Shown here piece by piece: positions 46,920 through 58,420 of a stretch of DNA of 64,000 bases. The DNA is from Poecilobothrus nobilitatus. Taxonomy: Eukaryota > Arthropoda > Insecta > Diptera > Dolichopodidae. Both the position numbers and the translations under genes were made by a program. The stretch spans positions 255,773,590-255,837,589 of the forward strand of contig OX352773.1 of NCBI GenBank assembly GCA_947095535.1. The letters run 5' to 3'. Every line of letters begins with the position of its first letter. Within the stretch, counting starts at the first letter, position 1. The notes under the pieces were generated by a model. That model made no database searches and was not told the DNA's origin. It saw only the letters and a program-made list of their open reading frames with translations.

Positions 46920-48512
46920 AAAAACGAGGAAGAATACAGTTGACTTTGTCAACTCTTAGATACCCGTACGAACCGTTAGTATGTTCACAGCCTGTCACTC
47001 TGCTTACAATATTATTTTTTTAATATTTTAGTATTTTAAAATAATTTGGGTGAATTTTATAATTTCTAGTACTATGGGTTGTACACATATTCAAACTATA
47101 TGTTTATATGTACATTCTTCGAAAGCAGATTCTAACCTTTCACATAACGATTATCAATCCAAAACTTTTTCAAATATTCTATAGTACCATTTAATACTAA
47201 GCGGTAAATGTATATTAAATTTACTTAGTACAAAATAGTAAATATAATTTTAAATATTATATTATATTATATTTAAATATTCCATTGACAGAATAATTTC
47301 TTATAAGTACAATAAAATACATATATGTATGTAAATACGGCGCTATATAATATACATCTATACTCTTATCATTCATTCACTAGTGACATATACGATATGT
47401 AAATAAACATGATATTATATAAGTATGTATATATATCAATATCATATAAATAAAAATTCTTCAAGCAACCGTTATGTTGTTTATTTAATTACATTTTTTT
47501 GTACTACGCATTATATCCTCAACAATTTCAAATTATCGAGTAAAACAAAATGGAAAAAATTCGTTAAAGAAATTTGTTAGAAAATTTGAAAAAATCAAGT
47601 AACTCTTTCGTCAATTATAAAGTAACTATATATTATTAAATAAAGTTGTTAACAAAAATAAGAGTATAATATTGAAGCTTTAATTTTTGTGTATTACTTC
47701 AAAAAAATTTTAACAGGTGTTCAAGTTACAGGTGTTTAAAAATTGGAAATTTTCAGTTTTTGACCCCTTACAGCTCCTAAACGGGGGGTGATGCAAAAAA
47801 AATTTCTGAAATGACTCATACTAATTTTCAAAGATCTAACTTCTGTCAAAATTTCAAGTTTCCAACTTAAACCGTTTAGAAGATGGAAGGGTTAAAGGAT
47901 TTTGCAAAATTTGAGTTTCGCATAACGGTAAATTAAGACACCGTATGCCACAAATATATATTTATTGTATATATACTTTTAAAGCTAAGAAAAGTAGTAA
48001 TCGTTTGGCGTTTTCAAAATGAAGATATACCTTATACAACTTGTGCTATAACAATTTAAATATAGAGCTTTTTTGAACCTTTGGGGAGCTGTAGCTCCGT
48101 AACGGGTGGGGCTACAGAAAAAAGTTATTAAAAATAAAATTAATATTTTTGTGAGATCTATCAGTAGTTAAAATTTCATAGCTCTATTGCAAAAAAAATG
48201 TGGGGATCTAAAAGTTAGGTGTTCGAGAGCTACCCTAAGGCTTGGTCCAAACTCAACCAAAAAAAATAGGGAACCTACAAATTACTCCCAAAATATTTTG
48301 TGTAAATTTCAAGATTCTAACTTTCTTAGTTTTTGAGTTAGCGTGCTGACGGACGGACGAACGGACGGACGGACGGACATGGCTCAAAAGTCTTAGAATT
48401 TTTTTCTGATCCGATCCATACCTTTGAAGGTATATCTAGCTCGCTTATTTCGAGGTGTTACAAACGGAGGAGTAATTTTATTATACCCGATCCTATCGTA
48501 CGGGTATAAAAA
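46920..48512 (+). mobile_element. F2 Helentron/DINE-like repeat, complete copy 2
   Basis: Nearly identical to 9958-11551 from AAAAACGAGGAAG to GGGTATAAAA, with unrelated flanks, so both are recent copies. The (GGAC)n tract (48351-48379) has one GAAC variant. Differences are scattered substitutions and absence of the 11-bp duplication. The shared core with F1 lies at about 47640-48190. Confidence 0.75.
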
Positions 48513-48624
48513 GTCTATTGTAAAAGTTTATATTCCTATAAATATTTTATATAAAGTCAAAGGACAGGACCTTTTTTTTTTTTTCTGTATAAATCAGTAT
48601 CAAAATTATACAATTTTCTTTCAA

Positions 48625-48915
48625 TTTATTATTTAATTTTACCGTTATATGAAACAAAAATTTTGCAAGATATTACTTATTTGATAACTTCCTCACGTTT
48701 TAAGTTAGATCCTTGAGATTCAAAAAAAGAAAAACATGTTTCAAAATTATCATAAGTTACTTCAGAAAATTAATTTTCGACCTTCCCCTGTTTATAAACT
48801 ACTACAGATCAAAAATTGAAAATTTTCTATTTTTAAAACCCTTGTAACTTAGGTACCTAAGGAAATTTTTTCTTTTAGAAAAGTCTTTTGGAAAATGTGC
48901 CGCTTTAAAAATCTT
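48625..48915 (-). mobile_element. F1 core fragment, inverted
   Basis: On the minus strand CATATAACGGTAAAATTAAA, CTGTAGTAGTTTATAAACAG and GTACCTAAGTTACAAGGGTT line up with the F1 core in the right order. Neither end is present and divergence is high. Confidence 0.5.
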
Positions 48916-50171
48916 TGATTTTATATACTAGCTTGTTAATATTAAAATACTTGTATTTCCGAATATTAAAAATGCCCGAACTTGTTAAAAAAATGTATAA
49001 GCATTACTATTTATTTAAAATACAGCTATATTTCAGTATATTCAAATAAAAATTGTAGATTTTCTTGAACGGACATTTTTTTACATCTACATATTATTTA
49101 TATTTAAAAATACGTTGTATCTACCATTTTATACTTACATGTACTCGTTGTATCTATAAAATTAAATTATTTAACTAGAATATTCTTGTTTTTTATTTAA
49201 TTAAATTATTTCTAAAATTAATGTTTAATAAAAAAAAAAAAAAACAAAAAAAAAAATTCTTTGATATTTTACTACATAAGTAAAGATTTTGATGACGACT
49301 AGAATTTAAAATAATTAAACACAATATCTTTTTACTAATTAAAGCGTGGTTCCTTTTATGTTTTCCAAATTTACTCCCACAAACTTTGTATTTTTAATGA
49401 AAAACATGTTTTTGAATAGAAAAATGGAAATCATTTTATATCCAAACATATATTCAAAGAGTATTCATTAAAAAAAATTCTTGTATACTTGTTTTATATT
49501 CATATCAAAATTAAAGTAGATACCATTGATTTTTTGTTTTTTTTCAATACTTGATGTCAAAATCTGATACCCCATATGACACAAAAAAAAAGAAAAAGCA
49601 ACAAAAAATAATTATTTAAAATAAATTTTTCAGAATGTGGTTTTTTTTTTTTTTTTTTGAATGAATTAGAAAAAAAACACTACACATGGATGATCTAACA
49701 AAAATGAAAATTGCACTACATCAATATAAATTTTATGCATTTTAGTATTGAAAACCCACATACTTAGTGGTTATATTATTAATAAATTATGCAATCATAA
49801 AATTTAAATAAATGAAAACAAATTTTAGAGTAAATTTATATTTTTATTCTGTATTTTCTGAAGCATTTAAAATACTTTTTTTTTTTTTTAAATGAAATAC
49901 ATAAAGTTTTTTTTTTAGACACGTCCTTCAAATTGGTTTTGTTTTAGAAAATTGAAAATATTAGAGTTTATAAAATTGGAAGTTTTTTATATTAATAATA
50001 TATATATATTTTTTTTTTATTTTTCTTTTTAGTAAATAAATTTAATAAGTGTTGAATAAATGTATTTTTTAACTATATTTGAAAAAAGAAAAAAAAATTG
50101 TGTTGTATCACATATTAATGGATCTTTATTAAAAAAAATCGAGAATCTAAAAATCACTCGTCTTTCTGATG
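48916..50171. other. AT-rich spacer, no gene seen
   Basis: Homopolymer-rich; no supported feature. Confidence 0.45.
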
Positions 50172-50885
50172 TTTAGCACATTTTTTCAAAATTTATTTAA
50201 AAAATTTCACTTTATTATTTCACTTTGTACTTCCGTATATCCATCTGTTTTGAGAAATTCTATACCGTTTTAGAGAAGTAACGGAATTTTTATGAACGAA
50301 CAACTTTTTTATTTAATTACCTTACTCATTTTACCAGCTACAAGCCTAAAAGTTAAAAATATTCATTTTTTCAACTATATTTATATTTCAAATCTGTTCT
50401 TAATATTTTTCTTTTAATCTAAAAACGTCAAATAACAGGAAGTTGTTTTAAGTTTTGTAAGTCAAGTATAAAAATTTCACCGTTATGTGGAATCATAATT
50501 TTTTAAAACATCTGGAATGATTTTAGTCAAAATCTTGAAACTTTGACAAAAAGAATATGTCTGAGAAATTGAGAAAAGGAATATCATAACGGTAAAGTAT
50601 AACATACCTTAAGAATTTGTTTTTTGTTTTTTCCCCTGTTTAAGTGTTATTAGACCTCAAAAAATGAAAATTTGTTGTTTCTTCAATCCTGTATGTCCTG
50701 TACAAACTTGTTCAAATTAAAGCTTCACATTTTTCAGTTTTGTTTTTTTAAATTTTACACTTTTTTTCTCTTACAATAAAAATTTTTTATTAAAAATACC
50801 ATTTTAAATAATATAAAAGTATAGTTACAATTCTAAACTGTTTTTTCTTGTTATTTAGGAAATGGACTATTTTAAAAAGCATCGA
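50172..50885 (-). mobile_element. F1 repeat, old monomeric copy, inverted
   Basis: The minus-strand 3' end is AGTGAAATTTTTTAAATAAA then TTTTGAAAAAATGTGCTAAA. Upstream on that strand lie CATAACGGTGAAATTTT, AGGTCTAATAACACTTAAAC, GAAGCTTTAATTTGAAC and AACAGTTTAGAATTGTAAC, the F1 order. The GGAC tract is reduced to ACAGATGGATATACGG. Strongly diverged, hence old. Confidence 0.55.
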
Positions 50886-52309
50886 CTTTCCATACTGATT
50901 TGTTTATTTCGTTCTCATGGCAATTAAAGACCATCTTCCTTATATTAACCAGATAAAAATACTTATATTGAGCAAACATATGACTTGAAAAACTTTTAGT
51001 ATACTAAATAAAGTGTTATATTTCGATAGGATAGAAATTAGATAAGCTTTAGATGACAAAAAAGGGTAAAATATCATATGAAATATCTTATTTTAAATTT
51101 TTAAAAGAATCTGTACAATTGTACCAAGAACATCAAACTATTTTTTTTTAAATTTATAAATTTTTACGCAATAAAATGTTGAGAGTTTTCTTAAAGTCTT
51201 TTCAAGTGTATTACCATACATTTAAAATAAATTAATCAAATTTTTATTCTGTACATTTCTTTTCAGTTTTTTTTTACAAAAATTTTTTTTTTAGTTTTCT
51301 GTTACTTTTTATTTTTCCATGTTTCGCTTTTTATTCAAGAAGAGTTTCTTCAATTCAATTCAACTGTATACCTTTACCTAACTAGTATCTATAGTAGAGG
51401 CAAATCCTTTTATAGAAATGAAATTGAAAAATCATATTCTTCAAAATTTAAATTTAACTATTAAAAATTTTTTTGTTATTAAAAAGAAAAAAAAAAAAAC
51501 AAAAAATGAATTTTTAAATTTTATGTGGAGATACACTAGTCTATAAAAAAAAATATTTTTTTACAAAAAAATAACGTTCAAAGAGGAAACAAAAATTTTT
51601 TTTTTAAACCTAACCTTTGTGTACATGTATTTTTAGGATCCAGGATAATATTCAGGCAGTTATTTACTTTTATTTTTTTTATTGTTACTATTAAAACAAA
51701 ACACGCTGTCATCTTTTATTCAGTCAGAAAAATAAATAAAGAGAAGAATGAAAAAAAATTGAAATTTTCTTAATTTTCATTCTATAAAAGTTGTTTTTTT
51801 TTTTTTGTTTTTTTTTTTATGAGCTTTAGATTTTTTTTTTTTAGTTCAAAAATAAACAAAAAATGAAAATTTTAAAATTTGTTACTTTATTCTGTAAAAA
51901 CAAAAAAAAAATAAACAATAAATGTAGAAATACAAAAAAAAATATATATATAGTATATATATATACATATATACATTTGTAAATGTATGTGTAGATACTA
52001 TTATTTATTTATCAACTTTAGAATTGAGAAATGTTGATTTTTCAGTATTTGAACAAAACTAGAATAGAAAAAATACAAAATGAAAAATTGGTATTTAAAA
52101 GTCCAGAAGGTTTTCTAAAAAAAATAAATAGATTTTAGATTTCAAATATTTGTTTCAAGAAAAAAAAAAAACAAAAAAATAAAAAAAAATACAATATTTC
52201 CATTTTTCACAACTTTTAGCAATATTAAAAACTATTTTTATAAGTTTAAAGTTTATATGATTCCAATCATTGAAAAAGTTATAATAATAAAAACTGATAA
52301 AAAAAAATT
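50886..52309. other. AT-rich spacer, no gene seen
   Basis: Homopolymer-rich, with a TA/TATG tract near 51940-51975. No coding signal recognised. Confidence 0.45.
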
Positions 52310-52750
52310 CTGACTTTTAAAATCACGACATTTAAAATTTCAACATTTCATAATCCCCACATTTCAGAATTCCAACATTTCAAAATTCCGAAATTTCAAA
52401 ACCCTGAAATATTTTTTACCATATTTTATATATATATATAGGTACTTTACTATTTCCTAGATAAGAAGTTTCGCGTTTTTTAAATATTTGAAAAATTTGT
52501 CTCTTTACCGGCCTCAGGGTTTCAATAATTATACCTATGCCAGCACTCTATCAATACTCAAATCTTCAGAGGCGAATATAGATTACCTTCACATACAATT
52601 TTTTGTTTGGTTTGACCTTCTAAATATCCACTTCCTTACGTATGATACGAGAAAAAATAACTAAAAATAAAGTTTGAATGTCGGAATTTGGAATGTTAAG
52701 ATTATGGAATGTAAAGATTTCTGAATGTCAGCATTTTAAATTATGCATTC
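52310..52750. mobile_element. Foldback-like element with AATTCCAACATTTC-type arms
   Basis: The left arm (52310-52410) is a run of CAACATTTCAAAATTC-like units at 15-17 bp spacing. The right arm (52672-52750) holds inverted relatives (GAATGTCGGAATTTGG, AATGTTAAGATTATGG, AATGTAAAGATTTCTG). The ~260-bp centre is unlike the core of the elements at 40567 and 43474. No coding frame and no target duplication seen. Confidence 0.55.
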
Positions 52751-53171
52751 CATGTCTCCAAAAACATAACGTAATCCATATAACGTAAAAATGCATCCGA
52801 AATATTCATATTAGAAACAAATAAATTTGTATAGATATTTAGCAAATGTATTCTCGAACGGTGATTGTTTATAACATTGAACCCTTTATTTTTGTAATAT
52901 TATGTATAAACATAATGATTTTCAGTTAAACAAATCCTATTGTAACTACAATCCTTTTCTCATCTGCAAAAGATGAAAAATATGATATGATGATAAATAA
53001 ATTTTGCTTTATTTAACTTGTCAAATATTAATTCAAAAATTTCCAACTGATTCTGAATACAAATAAAATAGTAATTAATCTTCAATTTATTATATTAAAA
53101 TTTATTTATATATTTATTTATTTATTTAATCTAATATTAATACAATAAATTGTAATAACATCAGTACGACC

Positions 53172-53184
53172 CTCAACTACAAAG

Positions 53185-53187
<3 letters not shown>
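53172..53187. repeat. Target-site duplication of the non-LTR element, 3' side
   Basis: CTCAACTACAAAGAGA, identical to 58452-58467. It abuts the T-run that is the element's poly(A) tail on the minus strand. Confidence 0.9.
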
Positions 53188-53220
<33 letters not shown>

Positions 53221-53226
53221 TTATTT
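53188..53226 (-). terminator. Retrotransposon poly(A) signal and tail
   Basis: On the minus strand TAAAATAAAGTTT contains AATAAA and runs straight into 28 A residues, then the target duplication. The signal is very close to the tail, as in many LINEs. Confidence 0.8.
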
Positions 53227-53545
53227 TACTCTTTTTAACATTCTTAAATTATCTTAGCCTATAAAAGTTTAGAAAAACAGCTTTTTTTTTTATATATAAT
53301 TTAATTAACATTTAAACTTATCCTATCGTTTTTATTGTTAATTTTATTAATTATTTTATTTTTAAAAATCTAAGTAATATTGCAATTTAGCAATTTTTTT
53401 TTTTAATATTCAATTTTGGAGAAATTCAGAGTATTAAAACCAAATATCTATTTTTTTTTTTAATATAAAACCTTAACCTAACTTAATCTAACTTAAAATA
53501 CTTAACCTAGCTAAAAATAGTTTTGTATATAATACTTAATGCTAA

Positions 53546-56500
53546 TTAATTAGAGTTATCTAACCACCAATAGTTTTTGTTTACTGATTTGTCTTTTTCT
53601 GGTATAGACATATCATATTTTAAATTTACTCCGTTAATATTGCCCGGGTGGAAATCTATAACCTTACATGTAGCCCTTCTATTATAGTGATATAATAGAG
53701 GGACATGGTTTTGGTTTTGGATGTAACCTTTTTGATCTAAAAAGATGAAGTGCTCAGGGGCAATGAAACCGGTGAGCAAAGTCTTTTTAATGTACTCCTC
53801 ATTGTGGTAGAATATATGAGATATTAAACCATTTTCTGGAGTATTTTGTGCTCTATCATAGTGATTTCGAACTAATTTTATTATAAAATTATCGATTCTT
53901 ATGATTTGGGCTTCCTTGTACAGATATTTGTTTGAATAATAATATTTGTAGTCGGATTCGGGCTTTCTATTAATATTAGTACATACTCTTAAGCACTTTC
54001 TTTCATATTTACGTAATGTTTCCATTAAACTTGCACTTATGTTGTACCATATTGGTGCACCATATACAAGTGTTGGCCTTATTAGTGTTTGATAACAAAT
54101 TATTTTAACTCTTTTACTAATGTTTTTATTGTAAAACAGTTTTTTGGCTGCCATAAAGGCTTTGTTACTATTTGATATAATATGCTTTGTGTGATTAATA
54201 TAGTGTAAATTTCTATGTAATTGGATTCCTAGATATTTAACTATTTTTTTATTTGTTAATATAGATCGATCTGGTGATCTTATTGAAAACTTTTTCCAAT
54301 TTTTTCTTATATTATTACTGGTTTTATCTACTGTGTTACGGAATAGTATTGTTTCACATTTGTTATAGTTTATTTTAAGTTTCCAAACTTTGGCATAATC
54401 AACTATAATATTAAACATTTTTTGAACTTTGTTTTTGATTTGCTCGACGGTTTCATTTGCATTGTATATAATAATGTCATCTGCAAACGCTAATGAATAA
54501 TTGTTACCCTTTATCTGCTCTAGTAGTTTAAGTAATTCCGCAATATAAATTGAAAATAGAATTGGGGCATTTACGGTTCCTTGTAAAAGTCCATTTTCTA
54601 CTCTAAAAATTTTATCGGATCTACTATTTCGGTTATAAATGAAAAATTTGTTTTCGTATGTCATATTTATTATAATTGTAATTAAGTTTTTTGGAAATTT
54701 ATATTTCAAGAGCTTGTAAATTAGGCCATCTAACCATACAGTGTTAAAAGCTTTTTCCAAATCTACTAGGCAAGCTCCAACGCCATAGTTTTTATTAATG
54801 TACCAGCAGATGTCAGAAGTTAGTTTTGTGATTGCATGGATTGCTCCATGTTTATGTCTGAATCCGAACTGATTCTCTGGTATAAGCTTTTTATTAAATG
54901 AAAACTCACTTATTTTATCATTTATAAGTGTTTCGAACACTTTCCCTATATTTGGCGTTAAGCTAATTGGTCTGTAATTAGCTGGATTTGTTGGATCTTT
55001 TCCTGGCTTTTTAAATACTAATATTTTGGCCTTTTTCCATATTATAGGGAAGTAAGCGTGATTTAGACAATTATTAAATAATATAACGTATTTTGATATG
55101 ATTTTCGAACTTAAATTTTTTAAAACTATATTTGGAATTTGATCGACACCGTACGATGTTTTATTTTTAAGTGATGTGAATTTTTGCTTTAATGTGTTAA
55201 AGTTGCAGAAATTGTTGTTATTTGAATTAATATTGGAAGATCTATTGCTATTGTTAAAATTTACTTGGGTTATTTTGTTTAGCCGGTTATTTTTATTATA
55301 TTCTTTAAACAAATGAACTGTATTTATAATATGTAAGTGAAAATTATTGTATTGACTTGTATCTGTTTTGTGAGTTCTTTCCACGTAAGATCCCAAAACA
55401 TTATAGATGTCTTTTGGTTTTTTTATTATATATTTGTTATCGAGACTAGTGTTTAGTTTGGGGATATCTATATTATTTTGTAAAAGGAGGTTCGAATCTA
55501 CGGGATCTATATGTATATATTTTATGTTACTATTATCTTTTGCTCTAAATAATTTATTTATTTCTGGGAACATATTTCTGTTTTGCGGTTTTATTTTTTT
55601 TAATCTGTTTTTCCAATAATTGTTAATTTCTATATTTATTTGTTGTTTTATTAAAGTTTTTACGTTATTTAATAGACTTTTGAGTAATCGAATTTCTTGA
55701 GTAGTAAAATCGAGCCGTTTTTTGTATATTCTATGTATGTCGTTCATTAACGAAGTTTTTTTCTTTAATAAGAATTTTAGTTTATTTGAATAAAATTTGT
55801 TTACCGTGTTTTTTGTGTTTTTACTTTTTGGTACTGTTTCATTAATGGTATTTGTAATTACTTGATTTAATTTTAAAATGTGATTATCTATTTCATCTAT
55901 GTCTAAGTTACGATTGTCTACGATTTTAGTGCTATTCCTATATTCTCTATCTAAGTTTTTATCTAAATTTTTTTTAAATTTATTCCAATTTGTTTCGCTA
56001 AAAATATATTTAAAGTCATCTGGTAACTCCTGATTTAAAAGTTCTTGCTTTTTTATTACAAATGGAAATAAGATAGCTTTATGATCACTATCGTATGGAA
56101 GAGTATAAAGTTTATTTTGGTTATTATTGTATTTGATATTAATTCTCACATCAGAAAAAACAAGATCGATGTAAGAGTTTGCACGTGGGAGTGTTGGAGA
56201 ATCTGTGACGTTTAAATTACATTTATATAGTATACTATTTCTTTCTAACCATTTATAAAGTTTTATTCCTCTACTATTATTATTTGAATTTTGCCATGTT
56301 TGATGTTTAGCGTTGAAATCACCAGTAATAACATAAAAATTGTTTTGATTTTTTAAATCTAATATATAAAAAAGTTTTTCAAATTCTTCAATAAATTTAT
56401 AACTATTATGATTTGAAGCGTAAACCGACAGAATGTATAATTTATAATTATTTTTTAATTTTATTTCTATAATGCATGGTTCAATGCATAAAAAATTATT

Positions 56501-56788
56501 AAAAATATTATTTTTAACTATGTCAAATTTTATAGTTTTATTAATACATATGGCAACACCGCCACCATCTGGTAGCCAATTTCGGTCTTTTCTTATAATA
56601 TTATAAGTGTCAAAAGACATGTGGTTATTTTTTTTTAATTTTGTTTCAGACAAGCATATTATATCAGGTTTATTGTTATCAATAAAGTGCATAAGAGAGA
56701 GCTTTTTGTCGATAGAAATGAGAGAATTTACATTTACACAAATTAATTTTAAATCTATGTAATTGTTGTTGGAGCGAGTAATTATTAA
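53546..56788 (-). CDS. Retrotransposon ORF2: AP-type endonuclease and reverse transcriptase
   Basis: Nicks target DNA and reverse-transcribes the element RNA at the nick. The frame is open from 56788; the first ATG is at 56692 (1048 codons from there). The 32 codons before that ATG encode DLKLICVNVNSLISIDKK, the first strand of the endonuclease fold, so the true product starts earlier. Numbering from Met 56692: endonuclease SET (Glu16), Tyr91, GDFNAKH (124-130), YID (174-176) and SDH (202-204). The RT has PANYRPISLTP (570-580), LVDLEKAF (Asp644), GLLQGTVNAP (701-710) and FADD (736-739). A thumb-like region follows (about 840-910), then a tail with no RNase H. It lies directly behind ORF1 in the same frame, with two stops between and no upstream ATG. 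Confidence 0.92.
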   Translation of the reverse strand, partial: LIITRSNNNYIDLKLICVNVNSLISIDKKLSLMHFIDNNKPDIICLSETKLKKNNHMSFDTYNIIRKDRNWLPDGGGVAICINKTIKFDIVKNNIFNNFLCIEPCIIEIKLKNNYKLYILSVYASNHNSYKFIEEFEKLFYILDLKNQNNFYVITGDFNAKHQTWQNSNNNSRGIKLYKWLERNSILYKCNLNVTDSPTLPRANSYIDLVFSDVRINIKYNNNQNKLYTLPYDSDHKAILFPFVIKKQELLNQELPDDFKYIFSETNWNKFKKNLDKNLDREYRNSTKIVDNRNLDIDEIDNHILKLNQVITNTINETVPKSKNTKNTVNKFYSNKLKFLLKKKTSLMNDIHRIYKKRLDFTTQEIRLLKSLLNNVKTLIKQQINIEINNYWKNRLKKIKPQNRNMFPEINKLFRAKDNSNIKYIHIDPVDSNLLLQNNIDIPKLNTSLDNKYIIKKPKDIYNVLGSYVERTHKTDTSQYNNFHLHIINTVHLFKEYNKNNRLNKITQVNFNNSNRSSNINSNNNNFCNFNTLKQKFTSLKNKTSYGVDQIPNIVLKNLSSKIISKYVILFNNCLNHAYFPIIWKKAKILVFKKPGKDPTNPANYRPISLTPNIGKVFETLINDKISEFSFNKKLIPENQFGFRHKHGAIHAITKLTSDICWYINKNYGVGACLVDLEKAFNTVWLDGLIYKLLKYKFPKNLITIIINMTYENKFFIYNRNSRSDKIFRVENGLLQGTVNAPILFSIYIAELLKLLEQIKGNNYSLAFADDIIIYNANETVEQIKNKVQKMFNIIVDYAKVWKLKINYNKCETILFRNTVDKTSNNIRKNWKKFSIRSPDRSILTNKKIVKYLGIQLHRNLHYINHTKHIISNSNKAFMAAKKLFYNKNISKRVKIICYQTLIRPTLVYGAPIWYNISASLMETLRKYERKCLRVCTNINRKPESDYKYYYSNKYLYKEAQIIRIDNFIIKLVRNHYDRAQNTPENGLISHIFYHNEEYIKKTLLTGFIAPEHFIFLDQKGYIQNQNHVPLLYHYNRRATCKVIDFHPGNINGVNLKYDMSIPEKDKSVNKNYWWLDNSN

Positions 56789-56791
56789 TTA

Positions 56792-58231
56792 TTATGTGTG
56801 ATGTATATTTAATATTTCATAAATATGATCTATTTTATCGTTAAATTTTTTTTCTAAATTTTTAATACTATTTCTTATCTCCTCTAAAATTGTATTTTGG
56901 TTAGTATTGATTTGGTTAGTATTATTTTGAATTTCATTGAGGTTAGTATTATTAGTTTTATTTAAATTTCTTACTACATTAGAATATGTCATATTAGGAT
57001 GAACTTTGATAGTAGGTATATGTTTATCAGCTATTTTTTCTTTTAGTTGCTTTTGAAGCTCTTCCCGTTTTTTAATTCTTTGTTGATGCTCTTGGCAGCC
57101 TTTGAAAGATGCTGGATGGCCATTTTTTTTGCACAGTATACAAAACAGCCGCTCTTTGGGATCTTCCTTCTTAATTTCACATTCTCCAGGTGTATGATTT
57201 TTTCCACATTTAACACATCGGAAGTCCATGTTGCAATTTGCTGCCGAGTGTGAAAAACGTTGGCATCTAGTGCATTGAAGTTCTTGTGTTTTGTGTAAAT
57301 TTTCCCATTTAATTATATGGTGATCCAGTGCTCTAATTTTCATTATTTCATTTACAGAACTATTTGGTTTAGCTTGTACTATGAAGTGTGGTAATGTTTT
57401 GTTGTTGTTTAATGAGTATTTTGTGGTAAGTCGTGTTACCTTTTCAAATTGTATATTTCCGTTTTCATTTATTTTTAGACTATCCAGTACTTCCTCGCAT
57501 GTGTATCCACTATTCAGCCCTTTCATTACCAAGGTAATTTTTTTTTCACTTTTGGGTGTATATGTGTAATAATTTGTATTCGTTTTTTTTAGCAGCTCGC
57601 AAATACGGGAATAATCGTTTAAACAGTTTGTGTAGATAACAATGTGCATTTCATTAATATCTTTGATTAGAAAATCAGTTACTTTTAGGTTATTTTTGAT
57701 CGTATTCTTCAAAATGTTTGAATCTGTTTTGAAAACGCTAATTGGCGGCATTTTCAATTTTTTATTACTTTTATCCACTTTAGAGGATTGGAATGGTTCG
57801 TTTATTACATTATGTTTAGCATAATTTTTATTTTTATTAATATTTTCTTCTTTTTTTTTTGCTATTTTATTTTTTATTTCAGCATTAACTTTTGTGAGTT
57901 GAATAACATTCTCATCATCGCCATTAGCATCTTCATTGTTTGATTCATCACTACTATCAATGTCATCAGTTATATCCATCAATGGCTCAAAATGATTTTG
58001 ATTGGAGCTCGTTCCTTCATCAGCTTTATCCTTTTTTATTAGTTTTAGTAGTTTACTATTTTCAGTTTTCAATTTTTCAATTATTAATTTTAATTCGCGG
58101 TTAGTTTTTTCGCGATTTTCTTTTTTCATTTTATATATTGGTTTATTTAATATTTCATTAACTTTAAAGTTTATAGATTGTTTTAGCTTATTTGTGGTTA
58201 AGATACTTTCGTTAGATCCATTTGCTTGCAT
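56792..58231 (-). CDS. Retrotransposon ORF1: Gag-like nucleic-acid-binding protein with three zinc knuckles
   Basis: 479 aa; packages element RNA and helps deliver it to the target. Residues ~36-72 form a charged predicted coiled coil; 80-110 are acidic (DITDDIDSSDESNNED). About 180-320 resembles the RRM/PRE_C2HC region of jockey ORF1 proteins (NSGYTCEEVLDSLK, then KTQELQC). Three knuckles follow: C320-x2-C323-x4-H328-x4-C333, C339-x2-C342-x3-H346-x4-C351 and C364-x2-C367-x4-H372-x6-C379. A second predicted coiled coil lies at ~440-475. The start is the first ATG of the frame, 222 nt after the element's 5' end. It ends TAA TAA, and the ORF2 frame continues directly after. Confidence 0.9.
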   Translation of the reverse strand: MQANGSNESILTTNKLKQSINFKVNEILNKPIYKMKKENREKTNRELKLIIEKLKTENSKLLKLIKKDKADEGTSSNQNHFEPLMDITDDIDSSDESNNEDANGDDENVIQLTKVNAEIKNKIAKKKEENINKNKNYAKHNVINEPFQSSKVDKSNKKLKMPPISVFKTDSNILKNTIKNNLKVTDFLIKDINEMHIVIYTNCLNDYSRICELLKKTNTNYYTYTPKSEKKITLVMKGLNSGYTCEEVLDSLKINENGNIQFEKVTRLTTKYSLNNNKTLPHFIVQAKPNSSVNEIMKIRALDHHIIKWENLHKTQELQCTRCQRFSHSAANCNMDFRCVKCGKNHTPGECEIKKEDPKERLFCILCKKNGHPASFKGCQEHQQRIKKREELQKQLKEKIADKHIPTIKVHPNMTYSNVVRNLNKTNNTNLNEIQNNTNQINTNQNTILEEIRNSIKNLEKKFNDKIDHIYEILNIHHT

Positions 58232-58420
58232 AATTAAGATCCCTTTTTAGGGGAATCTAATTAAGAAGTGAACTGTTTATAAATTATTTAATATTTTTCT
58301 CGTATTGTTTTTAAATAATTTTACTATTTTTTTTTTTTTTTTTTTATATAGTGCACTATATTTAGTTTTTTTAAAAATTAAATAAAAAAAATTTTTATTA
58401 TATTTTAGATACAGGGATTG

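Noticed and set aside
55407..58250. Several plus-strand frames of 60-82 codons
   Set aside because: Antisense shadows of the retrotransposon ORFs.
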